DNA from: Thomasclavelia sp047249845
GTDB taxonomy: Bacteria > Bacillota_I > Bacilli_A > Erysipelotrichales > Coprobacillaceae
NCBI RefSeq assembly: GCF_047249845.1
Contig: NZ_JBKTWO010000003.1
Location: forward strand, 43,609 to 107,608
Reading direction: 5' to 3'
Length of the DNA: 64,000 nucleotides
Part shown: positions 7,990 through 15,835 of the stretch, in pieces
Position numbering within the stretch: the first letter of the stretch is position 1
How the letters are laid out: every line of letters starts with the position of its first letter
The notes under the pieces: generated by a model
Database searches by the model: none
The model's input: the letters and a program-made list of their open reading frames with translations, nothing else
Told to the model about the DNA's origin: nothing
Program-made: the position numbers and the translations under genes

Positions 7990-9326
7990 TAAATAATCTC
8001 CTTTTCAATTAATTCCACACGCAATTTATCAGCTGTTTCAAAGTCCTTAGTCTCTTTGGCCATTATCCAATTTTGGTACAGTTCTAATTCCTCCACTGTT
8101 AATTGTCGTGGTTGAAAAACAAAACCAACTACAGCTGTCATTTTAAGAAGAGTATTATAATTTTGTAAAATAATTTCATTATTTTTTTCTTTAGTTCTCA
8201 TCAACTGATTTAAAGACTTAACCTGATTTAAAATTTGTGTAAGTGCAAGCGATGTATTTAAATCATCCTGCAGTGCCTCAACCATTACATCAACCGTTTC
8301 CTTATAATAATCATCACCAGAAATATCATTAGTTTGTAAATATAACGATGTTGATTTGACTACATTATTAACTTTTGCAACTTCTTTTTTAACATTTTTA
8401 AGAACCTCATCCGTTAAATTTAACGGATTACGATAATGACTAGATAACATAAACCACTTGTAAACATTACATCCAAGTTCATGAATCATATCCTTGGCCC
8501 AAACAACATTCCCTAAAGATTTAGACATCTTTTGATTATCAATATTAATCATTTGATTGTGCATCCATGTATGAGCAATAGGGTGATGATGACAAGCCAT
8601 AGACTGAGCAATCTCATTTTCATGATGTGGGAATTTTAAATCCTGACCGCCTCCATGAATATCAATTTTACCACCCTCAAAAATATCGTTTATCATGACA
8701 ACACATTCAGTATGCCATCCAGGACGTCCTTTAGACCATGGGCTGTCAAATTGGATACCTTCATCAGTTTTTTTCCATAATGCAAAGTCTGTTGATTCTT
8801 CTTTCCTATCATTTTCATCAACTCTCTCACTTGCACCTGCAACTAAATCTTCTATTTTAATCCCTGACAGTTGCCCATATTCTTTTATTTTCGAAACTCT
8901 AAAATACACATCTCCATCAACTTCATATGCATATCCAGTTTTGACCAAACTGTCAATAAAACCAATTATCGCATCCATGGTATTTGTTACCCGAGGTGCA
9001 TAAGTAGGGAACAACAAATTTAAATTACGCCGTACTTCTTCATACGCTTTGATATACTTATCAGTTAATTCTTTTTCACTAATCCCTTCTTGTTTGGCTG
9101 CTTTAATGATTTTATCATCAACATCAGTAAAATTAGATACAAAAACCACTTTATATCCTATATACTCAAATGTTCTTCTTAAAACATCAAAAACAATCAT
9201 TGGACGAGTATTCCCTATATGAACATAGTTATATACAGTCGGTCCACAAACATAAATACTTACTTCACCTTTTCGTATAGGTTTAAATTCTTCTTTTTTG
9301 TTTGTAAGAGTATTAAATAATCTCAT
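7989..9326 (-). CDS. cysS: Cysteinyl-tRNA synthetase
   Basis: A class I aminoacyl-tRNA synthetase charging tRNA-Cys. It has the zinc ligand Cys in VCGPTVYNYVHIGNTRP, the HIGN form of the HIGH motif, the second zinc-site block (GGGQDLKFPHHENEIAQS) and the KMSKSLGN motif. At 445 residues it is slightly shorter than the usual 460-470. I place the start at ATG 9326: GGAGG lies eight bases before it and overlaps the in-frame ATG at 9338, which is therefore unlikely to be used. Expression should be controlled by the upstream T-box. Confidence 0.97.
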   Translation of the reverse strand: MRLFNTLTNKKEEFKPIRKGEVSIYVCGPTVYNYVHIGNTRPMIVFDVLRRTFEYIGYKVVFVSNFTDVDDKIIKAAKQEGISEKELTDKYIKAYEEVRRNLNLLFPTYAPRVTNTMDAIIGFIDSLVKTGYAYEVDGDVYFRVSKIKEYGQLSGIKIEDLVAGASERVDENDRKEESTDFALWKKTDEGIQFDSPWSKGRPGWHTECVVMINDIFEGGKIDIHGGGQDLKFPHHENEIAQSMACHHHPIAHTWMHNQMINIDNQKMSKSLGNVVWAKDMIHELGCNVYKWFMLSSHYRNPLNLTDEVLKNVKKEVAKVNNVVKSTSLYLQTNDISGDDYYKETVDVMVEALQDDLNTSLALTQILNQVKSLNQLMRTKEKNNEIILQNYNTLLKMTAVVGFVFQPRQLTVEELELYQNWIMAKETKDFETADKLRVELIEKEII

Positions 9327-9342
9327 AGTTACCTCCATAAAT

Positions 9343-9535
9343 AAAAAAGCATAATATTATCTGGACACATATTGTGTTCTTCCACCTGATAATAGATGCT
9401 TTGACATCACTATTAACGCTAGTTCACGTTCTTTCTTTTCAAAAGACTCAGATAAGGGCATTTCAATTATTTCCATTTAGCCATTTCCACCATCAGGCTA
9501 TCTCTATAAATTTCTGATAATTTACTTAACTTATC
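9343..9535 (-). promoter_or_regulatory. T-box riboswitch sensing tRNA-Cys
   Basis: Stem I closes by GATAAG (9530-9535) with CTTATC, and just before the closing strand lies the codon TGC at 9458-9460, a cysteine specifier. A stem III-like hairpin precedes the T-box core AGGTGGAAGAACAC. Its TGGA (9381-9384) matches a tRNA ending UCCA, and tRNA-Cys has U at position 73. A terminator formed by TATTATC (9388-9394) and GATAATA, followed by six T (9343-9348), lies before cysS. Uncharged tRNA-Cys should stabilise the antiterminator. Confidence 0.9.
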
Positions 9536-9586
9536 TATAATTTAAATATATGTCCTATCTTAACAAAATAAAACTTAAAATACAAC

Positions 9587-10108
9587 TTATTTACCTGTCG
9601 ACTTTGAAAAACTTTGTAAATAAACACTCATATCTTCTTTATTAGCATCAAAATCATCCTTTGTAGCCCGATAACCATAAATATATGTATGCTTATCACC
9701 AAAATAAACAATTTCCATTGTTTTAATTCCTGTATCACTATAATTAAAAAGATATTGATATACACTTAAACCACTATCTAGAGCTGGTCTTGAAACCTCT
9801 ATTGAATTGGCTCCACTTTGTTCAAGTTCTCCTGTATATAATTCATCTTTATCTTCTACAACATTGTCTGTTTTATCATCAATAACAGTAAAATATAGTG
9901 TATTATTATCCTTTGAAAATTCTATTGTTTTTGTATCTTTAGAATTCAAATTAATTACAAAATCATTAGGATAGTAAAAACTAACACCTCCATCAGTACT
10001 ATACTTTTTTCCTGTTTTTTCTAAATTAACTTCTTGGTCACGTGCCCCACAAGCAATCACAAGGCCCAAACATAAAGTTGTAATAATTATTAAAATTATC
10101 TTTTTCAT
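9587..10108 (-). CDS. Putative lipoprotein of unknown function
   Basis: A 173-residue protein with a lipoprotein signal peptide: MKKIILIIITTLCLGLVIAC, with Cys20 as the lipidated residue. The mature part contains GGVSFYYPNDFVINLNSKDTKTIEF and resembles small cell-surface lipoproteins of the PsbP-like type, but I do not recognise a family with certainty. I prefer ATG 10108 because GAGGAG lies upstream at good spacing; GTG at 10117 would overlap that site. It stands alone with its own promoter. Confidence 0.75.
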   Translation of the reverse strand: MKKIILIIITTLCLGLVIACGARDQEVNLEKTGKKYSTDGGVSFYYPNDFVINLNSKDTKTIEFSKDNNTLYFTVIDDKTDNVVEDKDELYTGELEQSGANSIEVSRPALDSGLSVYQYLFNYSDTGIKTMEIVYFGDKHTYIYGYRATKDDFDANKEDMSVYLQSFSKSTGK

Positions 10109-10132
10109 TACAACCACTCCTCTACTAATCTA

Positions 10133-10161
10133 ATTTTACACAACTCTAACTATTATTACAA
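10133..10161 (-). promoter_or_regulatory. Sigma-A promoter of the lipoprotein gene
   Basis: TTGTAA (10156-10161) and TAAAAT (10133-10138) on the minus strand are separated by 17 bp and lie 24 bp before the start codon. Confidence 0.55.
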
Positions 10162-10185
10162 CCTTAATTAACAGTCATTTTTTAT

Positions 10186-10965
10186 CTAAATTAAATCAAA
10201 ATAATCTAATGCTGTCACAATCCCATCCTCATCAACACTTTTAGCTATATAATCACTAATGCTTTTAGTTTCCTCATGTCCATTTTCCATACAAATTCCT
10301 ATACCAGCAAACATTAACATTTCAATATCATTATGACCATCTCCAAAAGCCATTATCTCACTTTTATCAAATTCATAATACTCTAACATGGCTTTTATTC
10401 CTTCGTGTTTACCACCTGTCTTAGGTATAATATCATAACCACTTTCATACCACTGAGTATATTTACAGCATTTAGTCAACTCCATAATATTTTTAATTTC
10501 ATCAGATTTCACAAAGGGATCAATTTGATAAATATCATTATTTAACGCTCTATTTATATCTTTAACTGGAGGTAAAGAAGTATTTAAAAAAATTTGTGCA
10601 TCAATAACTAAATCATCAATCTTATTAACATATAAATCATCAGTTTCAACAAAACTACAAGCTAAATTATATTTTGTTATATACTCAACAATTTTTGCAA
10701 CATCACCCTTATCAATTGGATTACTGTAAATAGCTTCTTCATGATTAAAACAGTATCCCCCATTTAAAGTTAAATACCCGTCAAAAACAAACTGCTTATT
10801 TATTCCTAATTTTTCTAATTCAATATAATGACGTCCAGTAGCAATAAATAACTTAATGCCTTGTTCCCTAAGTTTTTCTAACGCTTTTAAAACACCATCA
10901 CTTATATACGAGCGCCTCCTTGATATTAATGTACCATCTACATCAAAAAAAATTCCTTTAATCAT
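10186..10965 (-). CDS. Cof-type HAD-IIB phosphatase
   Basis: A 259-residue haloacid dehalogenase-fold hydrolase. Motif I is FFDVDGT (Asp nucleophile and acid/base), motif II is FIATGRHY, and motif IV is FGDGHNDIEML. The large C2B cap between motifs II and III defines the Cof/YidA group, which dephosphorylates sugar phosphates and similar small metabolites. The substrate cannot be predicted. It begins 24 bases beyond the glgA terminator hairpin with its own AAAGGAGG site. No clear promoter fits in that gap, so read-through from the glycogen operon is likely. Confidence 0.9.
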   Translation of the reverse strand: MIKGIFFDVDGTLISRRRSYISDGVLKALEKLREQGIKLFIATGRHYIELEKLGINKQFVFDGYLTLNGGYCFNHEEAIYSNPIDKGDVAKIVEYITKYNLACSFVETDDLYVNKIDDLVIDAQIFLNTSLPPVKDINRALNNDIYQIDPFVKSDEIKNIMELTKCCKYTQWYESGYDIIPKTGGKHEGIKAMLEYYEFDKSEIMAFGDGHNDIEMLMFAGIGICMENGHEETKSISDYIAKSVDEDGIVTALDYFDLI

Positions 10966-10989
10966 AAAAATCCTCCTTTTAAGAACACG

Positions 10990-11013
10990 AAAAGACAGAT
11001 TACTCTGTCTTTT
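10990..11013 (-). terminator. Terminator hairpin at the end of glgA
   Basis: Ten-base-pair perfect arms 10990-10999 and 11004-11013 enclose a four-base loop. The glgA stop codon lies inside the hairpin. The T tract is short (TTTT within the arm), so termination may be partial. Confidence 0.65.
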
Positions 11014-12442
11014 ACCCCATTAACGAATTAAATACTTTTAGATATTGATCTGCACTAGCATCCCAATCCAGTTTAGCATTCATTGCTCTAATCATAATTT
11101 GTCTCCATGCCTCTGGATCATCATCATATACCTTTAATGCATAATCGATGGTTTTCATCATCTCATGAGCATTATAATTAGCAAAGCTAAATCCTGTACC
11201 TGTATTTGCATATTCATCATATGCCTGAACACTGTCTTTTAATCCACCAGTCTCTCTTACAATAGGAATCGTTCCATACCTAAGCGACATCATCTGCGAT
11301 AATCCACATGGTTCAAATAACGATGGCATCAAAAACATGTCACAGCCAGCATAAATACGGCAAGATAAACCAAAGTCATATTTTAATTGTAAAGATACTT
11401 TATCTGGATGGTGATATGCAATGCCTTTCAATGCGTCCTCATATACATGATCACCAGCTCCTAAGATTACGATTTGGACATTTCTACTACACATTTCACT
11501 AAATTGATTAATTATTAAATCTAATCCTTTTTGTTTTGTTAATCTAGTCACTATTCCAATCAAAGCAACATCTCTATTTTCAGGTAAGCCAACTTCTTTT
11601 TGAAGTGCCAGCTTATTTACAACTTTATCTTTAAATACTGTTTCAAGATTATAGTTTTTAACGATTTGCGAATCAGTCTCTGGATTGATGACATCATAAT
11701 CAACCCCATTTAAGATTCCATATAAATCATATTTACGCATTTCTAAAATACTTTGTAATCCTTCTCCATATTCAGGTGTTAATATTTCTTTAGCATATGT
11801 TGGTGATACTGTTGTAACAATATCACTATAGAAAATAGCCGCTTTCATCATATTTAAGCATCCATCATTACGACAGTTACCATTATAATATAAATAATTA
11901 TCTAAACCAAATAATTCACTCAACAACTTAGGATCGGCTTTCCCCTGAAATGCAATATTATGAATTGTAAAAACAATCTTAATATTATCATAATGCTCAT
12001 AATAACAATATCTTTCTTTATACAACATTGCAATCATCGCAGTTTGCCAATCATGTAAATGAAGAATATCAGGTTTAATATCTAAATGAGAGATTAATTC
12101 AAGAACTGCAAAATCAAAATATGCAAATCTCTCATAATCATCATCATAACCGTACAATCCAGGACGTCGATAATACTGTTCATTATCAATAAAATAGAAG
12201 CGTACACCATCTACTACATATGTGAAAACTCCACAATATACTTTTCTCCACCCAACCCAAATATCAAAACTAGTCACAAATTCAATTTTATCTGCTAATT
12301 TCATATCTTGATATTTTGGTAAAACAACAATACTTTCAACACCTTTCTTTACCATCTCTTTTGGTAAAGAACCTAACACATCAGCTAGTCCTCCTGATTT
12401 TATAAAAGGGGTTGCTTCTGATGTTGCAAATAATACTCTCAT
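11012..12442 (-). CDS. glgA: Glycogen synthase (ADP-glucose)
   Basis: A 476-residue GT5 glycosyltransferase extending alpha-1,4-glucan from ADP-glucose. The N-terminus has the nucleotide-sugar motif FIKSGGLADVLGSLP (KxGGL). The C-terminal lobe shows GIVTRLTKQKGLDLI and MPSLFEPCGLSQM, the retaining GT-B signature with the catalytic Glu. The length is normal. It is the third gene of glgC-glgD-glgA: its ATG sits in the glgD stop region (shared base 12442). No branching enzyme or phosphorylase gene is in the window. Confidence 0.97.
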   Translation of the reverse strand: MRVLFATSEATPFIKSGGLADVLGSLPKEMVKKGVESIVVLPKYQDMKLADKIEFVTSFDIWVGWRKVYCGVFTYVVDGVRFYFIDNEQYYRRPGLYGYDDDYERFAYFDFAVLELISHLDIKPDILHLHDWQTAMIAMLYKERYCYYEHYDNIKIVFTIHNIAFQGKADPKLLSELFGLDNYLYYNGNCRNDGCLNMMKAAIFYSDIVTTVSPTYAKEILTPEYGEGLQSILEMRKYDLYGILNGVDYDVINPETDSQIVKNYNLETVFKDKVVNKLALQKEVGLPENRDVALIGIVTRLTKQKGLDLIINQFSEMCSRNVQIVILGAGDHVYEDALKGIAYHHPDKVSLQLKYDFGLSCRIYAGCDMFLMPSLFEPCGLSQMMSLRYGTIPIVRETGGLKDSVQAYDEYANTGTGFSFANYNAHEMMKTIDYALKVYDDDPEAWRQIMIRAMNAKLDWDASADQYLKVFNSLMG

Positions 12443-13551
12443 TAAACAACATCTCCTTCTTTAATATACAATGGAGTATAACTATCACCTTTTAAATTTA
12501 ACTGCCGTTGTACTTTAGAAGTCTTATCCATAATTACATTTTCAAGATTAGCACCTGGACTAACAACAGACCCAGACATTAAAATACAATTTTTAACAAC
12601 TGCCCCACTACCAATAACAACATCACGACCTATGATACTATTTTCCACACTACCATTGATCATTGCCCCATTAGCTACAATACTTTTCTTCACTTCAGAA
12701 CCAGTCAAATATTTAGCTGGTGGTGTATCATTAGTGATTGTATAAATAGGCCAATTACTTTTAAATACTGCTGATGAAATATCTAAATCTAAGAACTCTA
12801 ATGAATATTGATAATAGTGTTCTAACGAATCCATACAACGTGCATAACCTTTATATTCATAAGCATTAATTTGTTTTTCATCACATAAATATGCTAATAC
12901 ATCTCTTAGACTAAAGAACGAACTAATCTTTTGGGCTTGTTTCATTATTTTTAATAAAGATTTAGTATTTACTACATAAGTTTCTAATGAAATACTACGA
13001 TCTTTACGACTACCTTTATTGCGCTCAACTTTAGTAACTACTTTATCTTTTATAGTTAAACAATCACATCCTATATACGCCTCATTTGCATCATGTACTT
13101 TTTTATAAACCATAGTAATTTCCGCACCAGCTTTTTCATGACTTTCAATCACATCACTATAATCCATAGTTGTAATGATATGAGCTGGAGCAATCACTAC
13201 ATAATCAGCACTATTAGCTTCTAAAAATGCAATATTCTCAATCAAATTGTTAATATCGTGATTATAATTAGGGTTATTAGCATATCTTTCATTATACAAA
13301 AAAGATACACCTCCAGCTTTGGAGTTAAAATTCCAAGAATTACCACCAGCTAAATGCTTAAATAATGAACGTGGTTTCTTTTGAATCAATACCCCAACAG
13401 CATCAATAGTTGAATTAGACATATTTGATAAAACAAAATCAATCAATGCATATCGTCCTAAAAAACTAACTGATGCTACTGGTCTTCTTTCTGTAAGTCC
13501 TACAAAATCTACATCAGAGTGTAAATTAACCAATCCTATTGCTTTTACCAT
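12442..13551 (-). CDS. glgD: Glucose-1-phosphate adenylyltransferase regulatory subunit GlgD
   Basis: A 369-residue nucleotidyltransferase-like protein with a C-terminal left-handed beta-helix (hexapeptide repeats such as SIIGRDVVIGSGAVVKNCILM). The N-terminal loop lacks the intact GGRGTRL pyrophosphorylase signature seen in GlgC and reads LVNLHSDVDFVGLTERRPVA, as expected for the non-catalytic GlgD partner. In Firmicutes the GlgC-GlgD pair gives a more active ADP-glucose pyrophosphorylase than GlgC alone. It lies between glgC (14-bp gap) and glgA. Confidence 0.95.
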   Translation of the reverse strand: MVKAIGLVNLHSDVDFVGLTERRPVASVSFLGRYALIDFVLSNMSNSTIDAVGVLIQKKPRSLFKHLAGGNSWNFNSKAGGVSFLYNERYANNPNYNHDINNLIENIAFLEANSADYVVIAPAHIITTMDYSDVIESHEKAGAEITMVYKKVHDANEAYIGCDCLTIKDKVVTKVERNKGSRKDRSISLETYVVNTKSLLKIMKQAQKISSFFSLRDVLAYLCDEKQINAYEYKGYARCMDSLEHYYQYSLEFLDLDISSAVFKSNWPIYTITNDTPPAKYLTGSEVKKSIVANGAMINGSVENSIIGRDVVIGSGAVVKNCILMSGSVVSPGANLENVIMDKTSKVQRQLNLKGDSYTPLYIKEGDVV

Positions 13552-13565
13552 CTCTATTTCCTCCC

Positions 13566-14690
13566 CTACTTATTATCACTTACTAAAGCGACTTTTTTAG
13601 CCTCTTCATTAACTTTACTTTTTGCTCTAATTACTACCCCTTCATCAACGATAGCTTTATATACTTCTGCCCCTTCTTCAACTAACACCCCTGGCATTAA
13701 GACAGAATCAATAACCTTGGCTCCTTCACCAACATTAACATTATTAAATAATACTGAGCCTTCAACTGTTCCATTAACTAAACAGCCTTGGGTTATCAGT
13801 GAATTCTTAACGACTGCTTTATCACCAATAATTTGTGGTTTACCTAAAGTATCCTCAGTATAAATTTTCCAATCTTTTTTAATATTATAAAGATCTAATT
13901 CCTTATCTTTTAATAAATCCATATTGGCCTGCCACAAACTTTCAACAGTTCCAACATCTTTCCAATAACCATCAAACTCATAAGCAAATAATTTCTTATT
14001 ATCATTTAACATATCTGGAATAATATTCATACCAAAATCATGTTTACTATCAGCTTTTTTAGCATCATTAATTAAATATTTACGTAATTGTTTATAAGTA
14101 AAAATATAGATTCCCATTGACGCCAATGTTGATTTTGGTTTTTCAGGTTTTTCATCAAACTCATAAATACTTCCATCTTCATTTGTATTCATAATTCCAA
14201 ATCGGCTTGCTTCTTTTAGTGATACATTTAATACAGCGATAGTTGCATCAGCTTTACGTTGTTTATGTGCTGTAAGCATTTTATCATAATCCATTTTATA
14301 AATATGATCACCAGATAAAATCAAAACATACTCTGGATCATATTGATCAATAAAACTTATATTTTGATAAATAGCATCAGCAGTTCCTGCATACCAGGTA
14401 GCTCCTACTTCCCCTCTTTCACGTGCTGGTAAAATAGCTGCTAAAGACTGTTTACCATCAAGTCCCCACTTTGTTCCGGCACCAACATAAGTACCTAATA
14501 GTACGGATTCATATTGAGTTAATACACCAACAATATCAATTCCTGAATTAGCACAGTTACTTAATGGAAAATCAATAATTCGATATTTTCCTCCAAAATG
14601 AACTGCTGGCTTAGCTACTTTAGCTGTTAAGGCTTCCAAACGAGTACCTCTACCTCCAGCTAAAATCATTGCGACAATCTCTCTTCCCAT
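13566..14690 (-). CDS. glgC: Glucose-1-phosphate adenylyltransferase catalytic subunit GlgC
   Basis: A 374-residue enzyme making ADP-glucose from glucose-1-phosphate and ATP, the committed step of bacterial glycogen synthesis. MILAGGRGTRLEALT is the nucleotide-binding signature, LSGDHIYKMDY carries the catalytic Asp, and EFDEKPEKPKSTLASMGIYIF contains the glucose-1-phosphate site. A beta-helix follows from about residue 285. It is the first gene of glgCDA. A ribosome binding site (AAGGAGG) and a cre-like sequence lie upstream. Confidence 0.97.
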   Translation of the reverse strand: MGREIVAMILAGGRGTRLEALTAKVAKPAVHFGGKYRIIDFPLSNCANSGIDIVGVLTQYESVLLGTYVGAGTKWGLDGKQSLAAILPARERGEVGATWYAGTADAIYQNISFIDQYDPEYVLILSGDHIYKMDYDKMLTAHKQRKADATIAVLNVSLKEASRFGIMNTNEDGSIYEFDEKPEKPKSTLASMGIYIFTYKQLRKYLINDAKKADSKHDFGMNIIPDMLNDNKKLFAYEFDGYWKDVGTVESLWQANMDLLKDKELDLYNIKKDWKIYTEDTLGKPQIIGDKAVVKNSLITQGCLVNGTVEGSVLFNNVNVGEGAKVIDSVLMPGVLVEEGAEVYKAIVDEGVVIRAKSKVNEEAKKVALVSDNK

Positions 14691-14712
14691 TTTAAATACC
14701 TCCTTGTCTGAA

Positions 14713-14726
14713 TGTAAGCGCTTTAA
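14713..14726 (-). promoter_or_regulatory. Candidate cre site (CcpA operator) before glgC
   Basis: The minus-strand 14-mer TTAAAGCGCTTACA matches the cre consensus TGWAANCGNTNWCA at all but the second base. It lies 22 bp before the glgC start, a position where CcpA binding would block transcription. This is a match by eye; CcpA itself is not in the window. Confidence 0.5.
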
Positions 14727-14913
14727 CTATAATTTAATTCTATCACAATTTAGAAATAAATTCGAGTTTAATTATCACAAAATATAATTATATATCTTGT
14801 CATATATTATACTCTAAAAAATTTTTTATTAAAACAATATCATAATAACTTTTTAGACACTAAAACATCATAATCTTTATAATCTAAACATATATATATA
14901 AAGAGGTGAAAAA

Positions 14914-15336
14914 ATGAGTCCACGGATAGCTTATAATGATAAAGAAGTAGATTTATTAGCCCGATTAATAAGATCAGAAGCTTTAGGCGAAGGACAAGAG
15001 GGAATGTTATTAGTTGGAAATGTTGTTGTAAATCGTGTTGCTGTATCATGCGATGTCTTTAGAAACGTTACTACAATTACTGAAGCCGTTTATCAAAAAA
15101 ATGCTTTTGCAGGGGTAAACACTCCATTATTTAATGGTCCAATCAACGCTCTTGATAGAGAATTAGCTTTAAGAACTATTAACGGTTACAGAAACGCTCC
15201 TGCCACATATGCTCTTTGGTTTAAAAATCCTGGGAGAAATGTAGTTTGTCCAGAAGTATTCTATGGTTATTTAGCCGGGCGCTTTGGAAATCATTGTTTT
15301 TATGATCCTGGCGAAGATTTAAATTGTGAATTTTAA
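14914..15336 (+). CDS. cwlJ: Spore cortex-lytic cell wall hydrolase, CwlJ/SleB family
   Basis: A 140-residue Hydrolase_2 domain protein. LLARLIRSEALGEGQEGMLLVGNVVVNRV contains the catalytic Glu characteristic of SleB/CwlJ lytic enzymes. There is no signal peptide and no peptidoglycan-binding domain, as in CwlJ, which is placed in the spore coat during sporulation and opens the cortex on germination. The gene 12 bases downstream is gerQ, whose product is required for CwlJ localisation in Bacillus, so the pair supports the CwlJ assignment over SleB. An AGAGGTG site precedes the ATG. It is divergent from glgC. Confidence 0.9.
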   Translation: MSPRIAYNDKEVDLLARLIRSEALGEGQEGMLLVGNVVVNRVAVSCDVFRNVTTITEAVYQKNAFAGVNTPLFNGPINALDRELALRTINGYRNAPATYALWFKNPGRNVVCPEVFYGYLAGRFGNHCFYDPGEDLNCEF

Positions 15337-15348
15337 AGGAGAGAAATT

Positions 15349-15696
15349 ATGGATTATTTTGATGACTTAAACCCTTATATGGTAAGACAACAAGAACCTC
15401 AATCCCTTACAGGAGAGGCTCCAGCAGTTCCACCTGTCAATCCCGGTGTTATCGGGCAAGCATTTCTTGGAAATATTATAAAGTTAAATGTAGGAAAATT
15501 AGGTACTTTTTACTTTAGTTACAACGGTAGTAATGAATGGCGTGATAAAAGTTATGTAGGAATTATCGAAGATGCCGGCCGCGATTATTTTATAATTAAA
15601 GAACCTAATGGTCCAAAACGTTTATTATTATCATATGTTTATTTATTATGGGCTGAGTTTGATGAAGAATTAGACTTTCAATTTAGCTATCAATAA
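15349..15696 (+). CDS. gerQ: Spore coat protein GerQ
   Basis: A 115-residue protein with a variable proline-rich N-terminus and a conserved C-terminal part (GTFYFSYNGSNEWRDKSYVGIIEDAGRDYFIIKEPNG). These match GerQ (YwdL), a coat protein cross-linked by transglutaminase and needed to hold CwlJ in the spore. It has an AGGAG site and follows cwlJ by 12 bases. The two form an operon closed by a hairpin that overlaps the gerQ stop codon. Confidence 0.93.
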   Translation: MDYFDDLNPYMVRQQEPQSLTGEAPAVPPVNPGVIGQAFLGNIIKLNVGKLGTFYFSYNGSNEWRDKSYVGIIEDAGRDYFIIKEPNGPKRLLLSYVYLLWAEFDEELDFQFSYQ

Positions 15697-15713
15697 GGAC
15701 TTTGTCCTTATTG
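15691..15713 (+). terminator. Hairpin at the end of gerQ
   Basis: Perfect ten-base arms 15691-15700 and 15704-15713 with a TTT loop include the gerQ stop codon. The following sequence is T-rich but broken (GATTCTTATTT), so termination strength is uncertain. Confidence 0.6.
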
Positions 15714-15835
15714 ATTCTTATTTAGTCTTAGTACATCTTAATTTTATCTAATATATCTTAGCATTATTTAATAAAACTTAACTTTCATCCTTTTCAATAA
15801 ATTCATGCATATAATGCCAATATGGAGGTATTTAT

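Noticed and set aside
9326..9338. Upstream ATG as the cysS start
   Set aside because: The ATG overlaps the GGAGG that serves the ATG at 9326, so it would leave both starts without a usable site.
14840..15049. Minus-strand reading frame across the start of the cwlJ-like gene
   Set aside because: It overlaps a well-supported gene, is hydrophobic by codon complement only, and lacks a ribosome binding site.
15714..15835. T-box or other riboswitch before asnB
   Set aside because: No specifier stem, T-box core or terminator pair was found in this short AT-rich gap.
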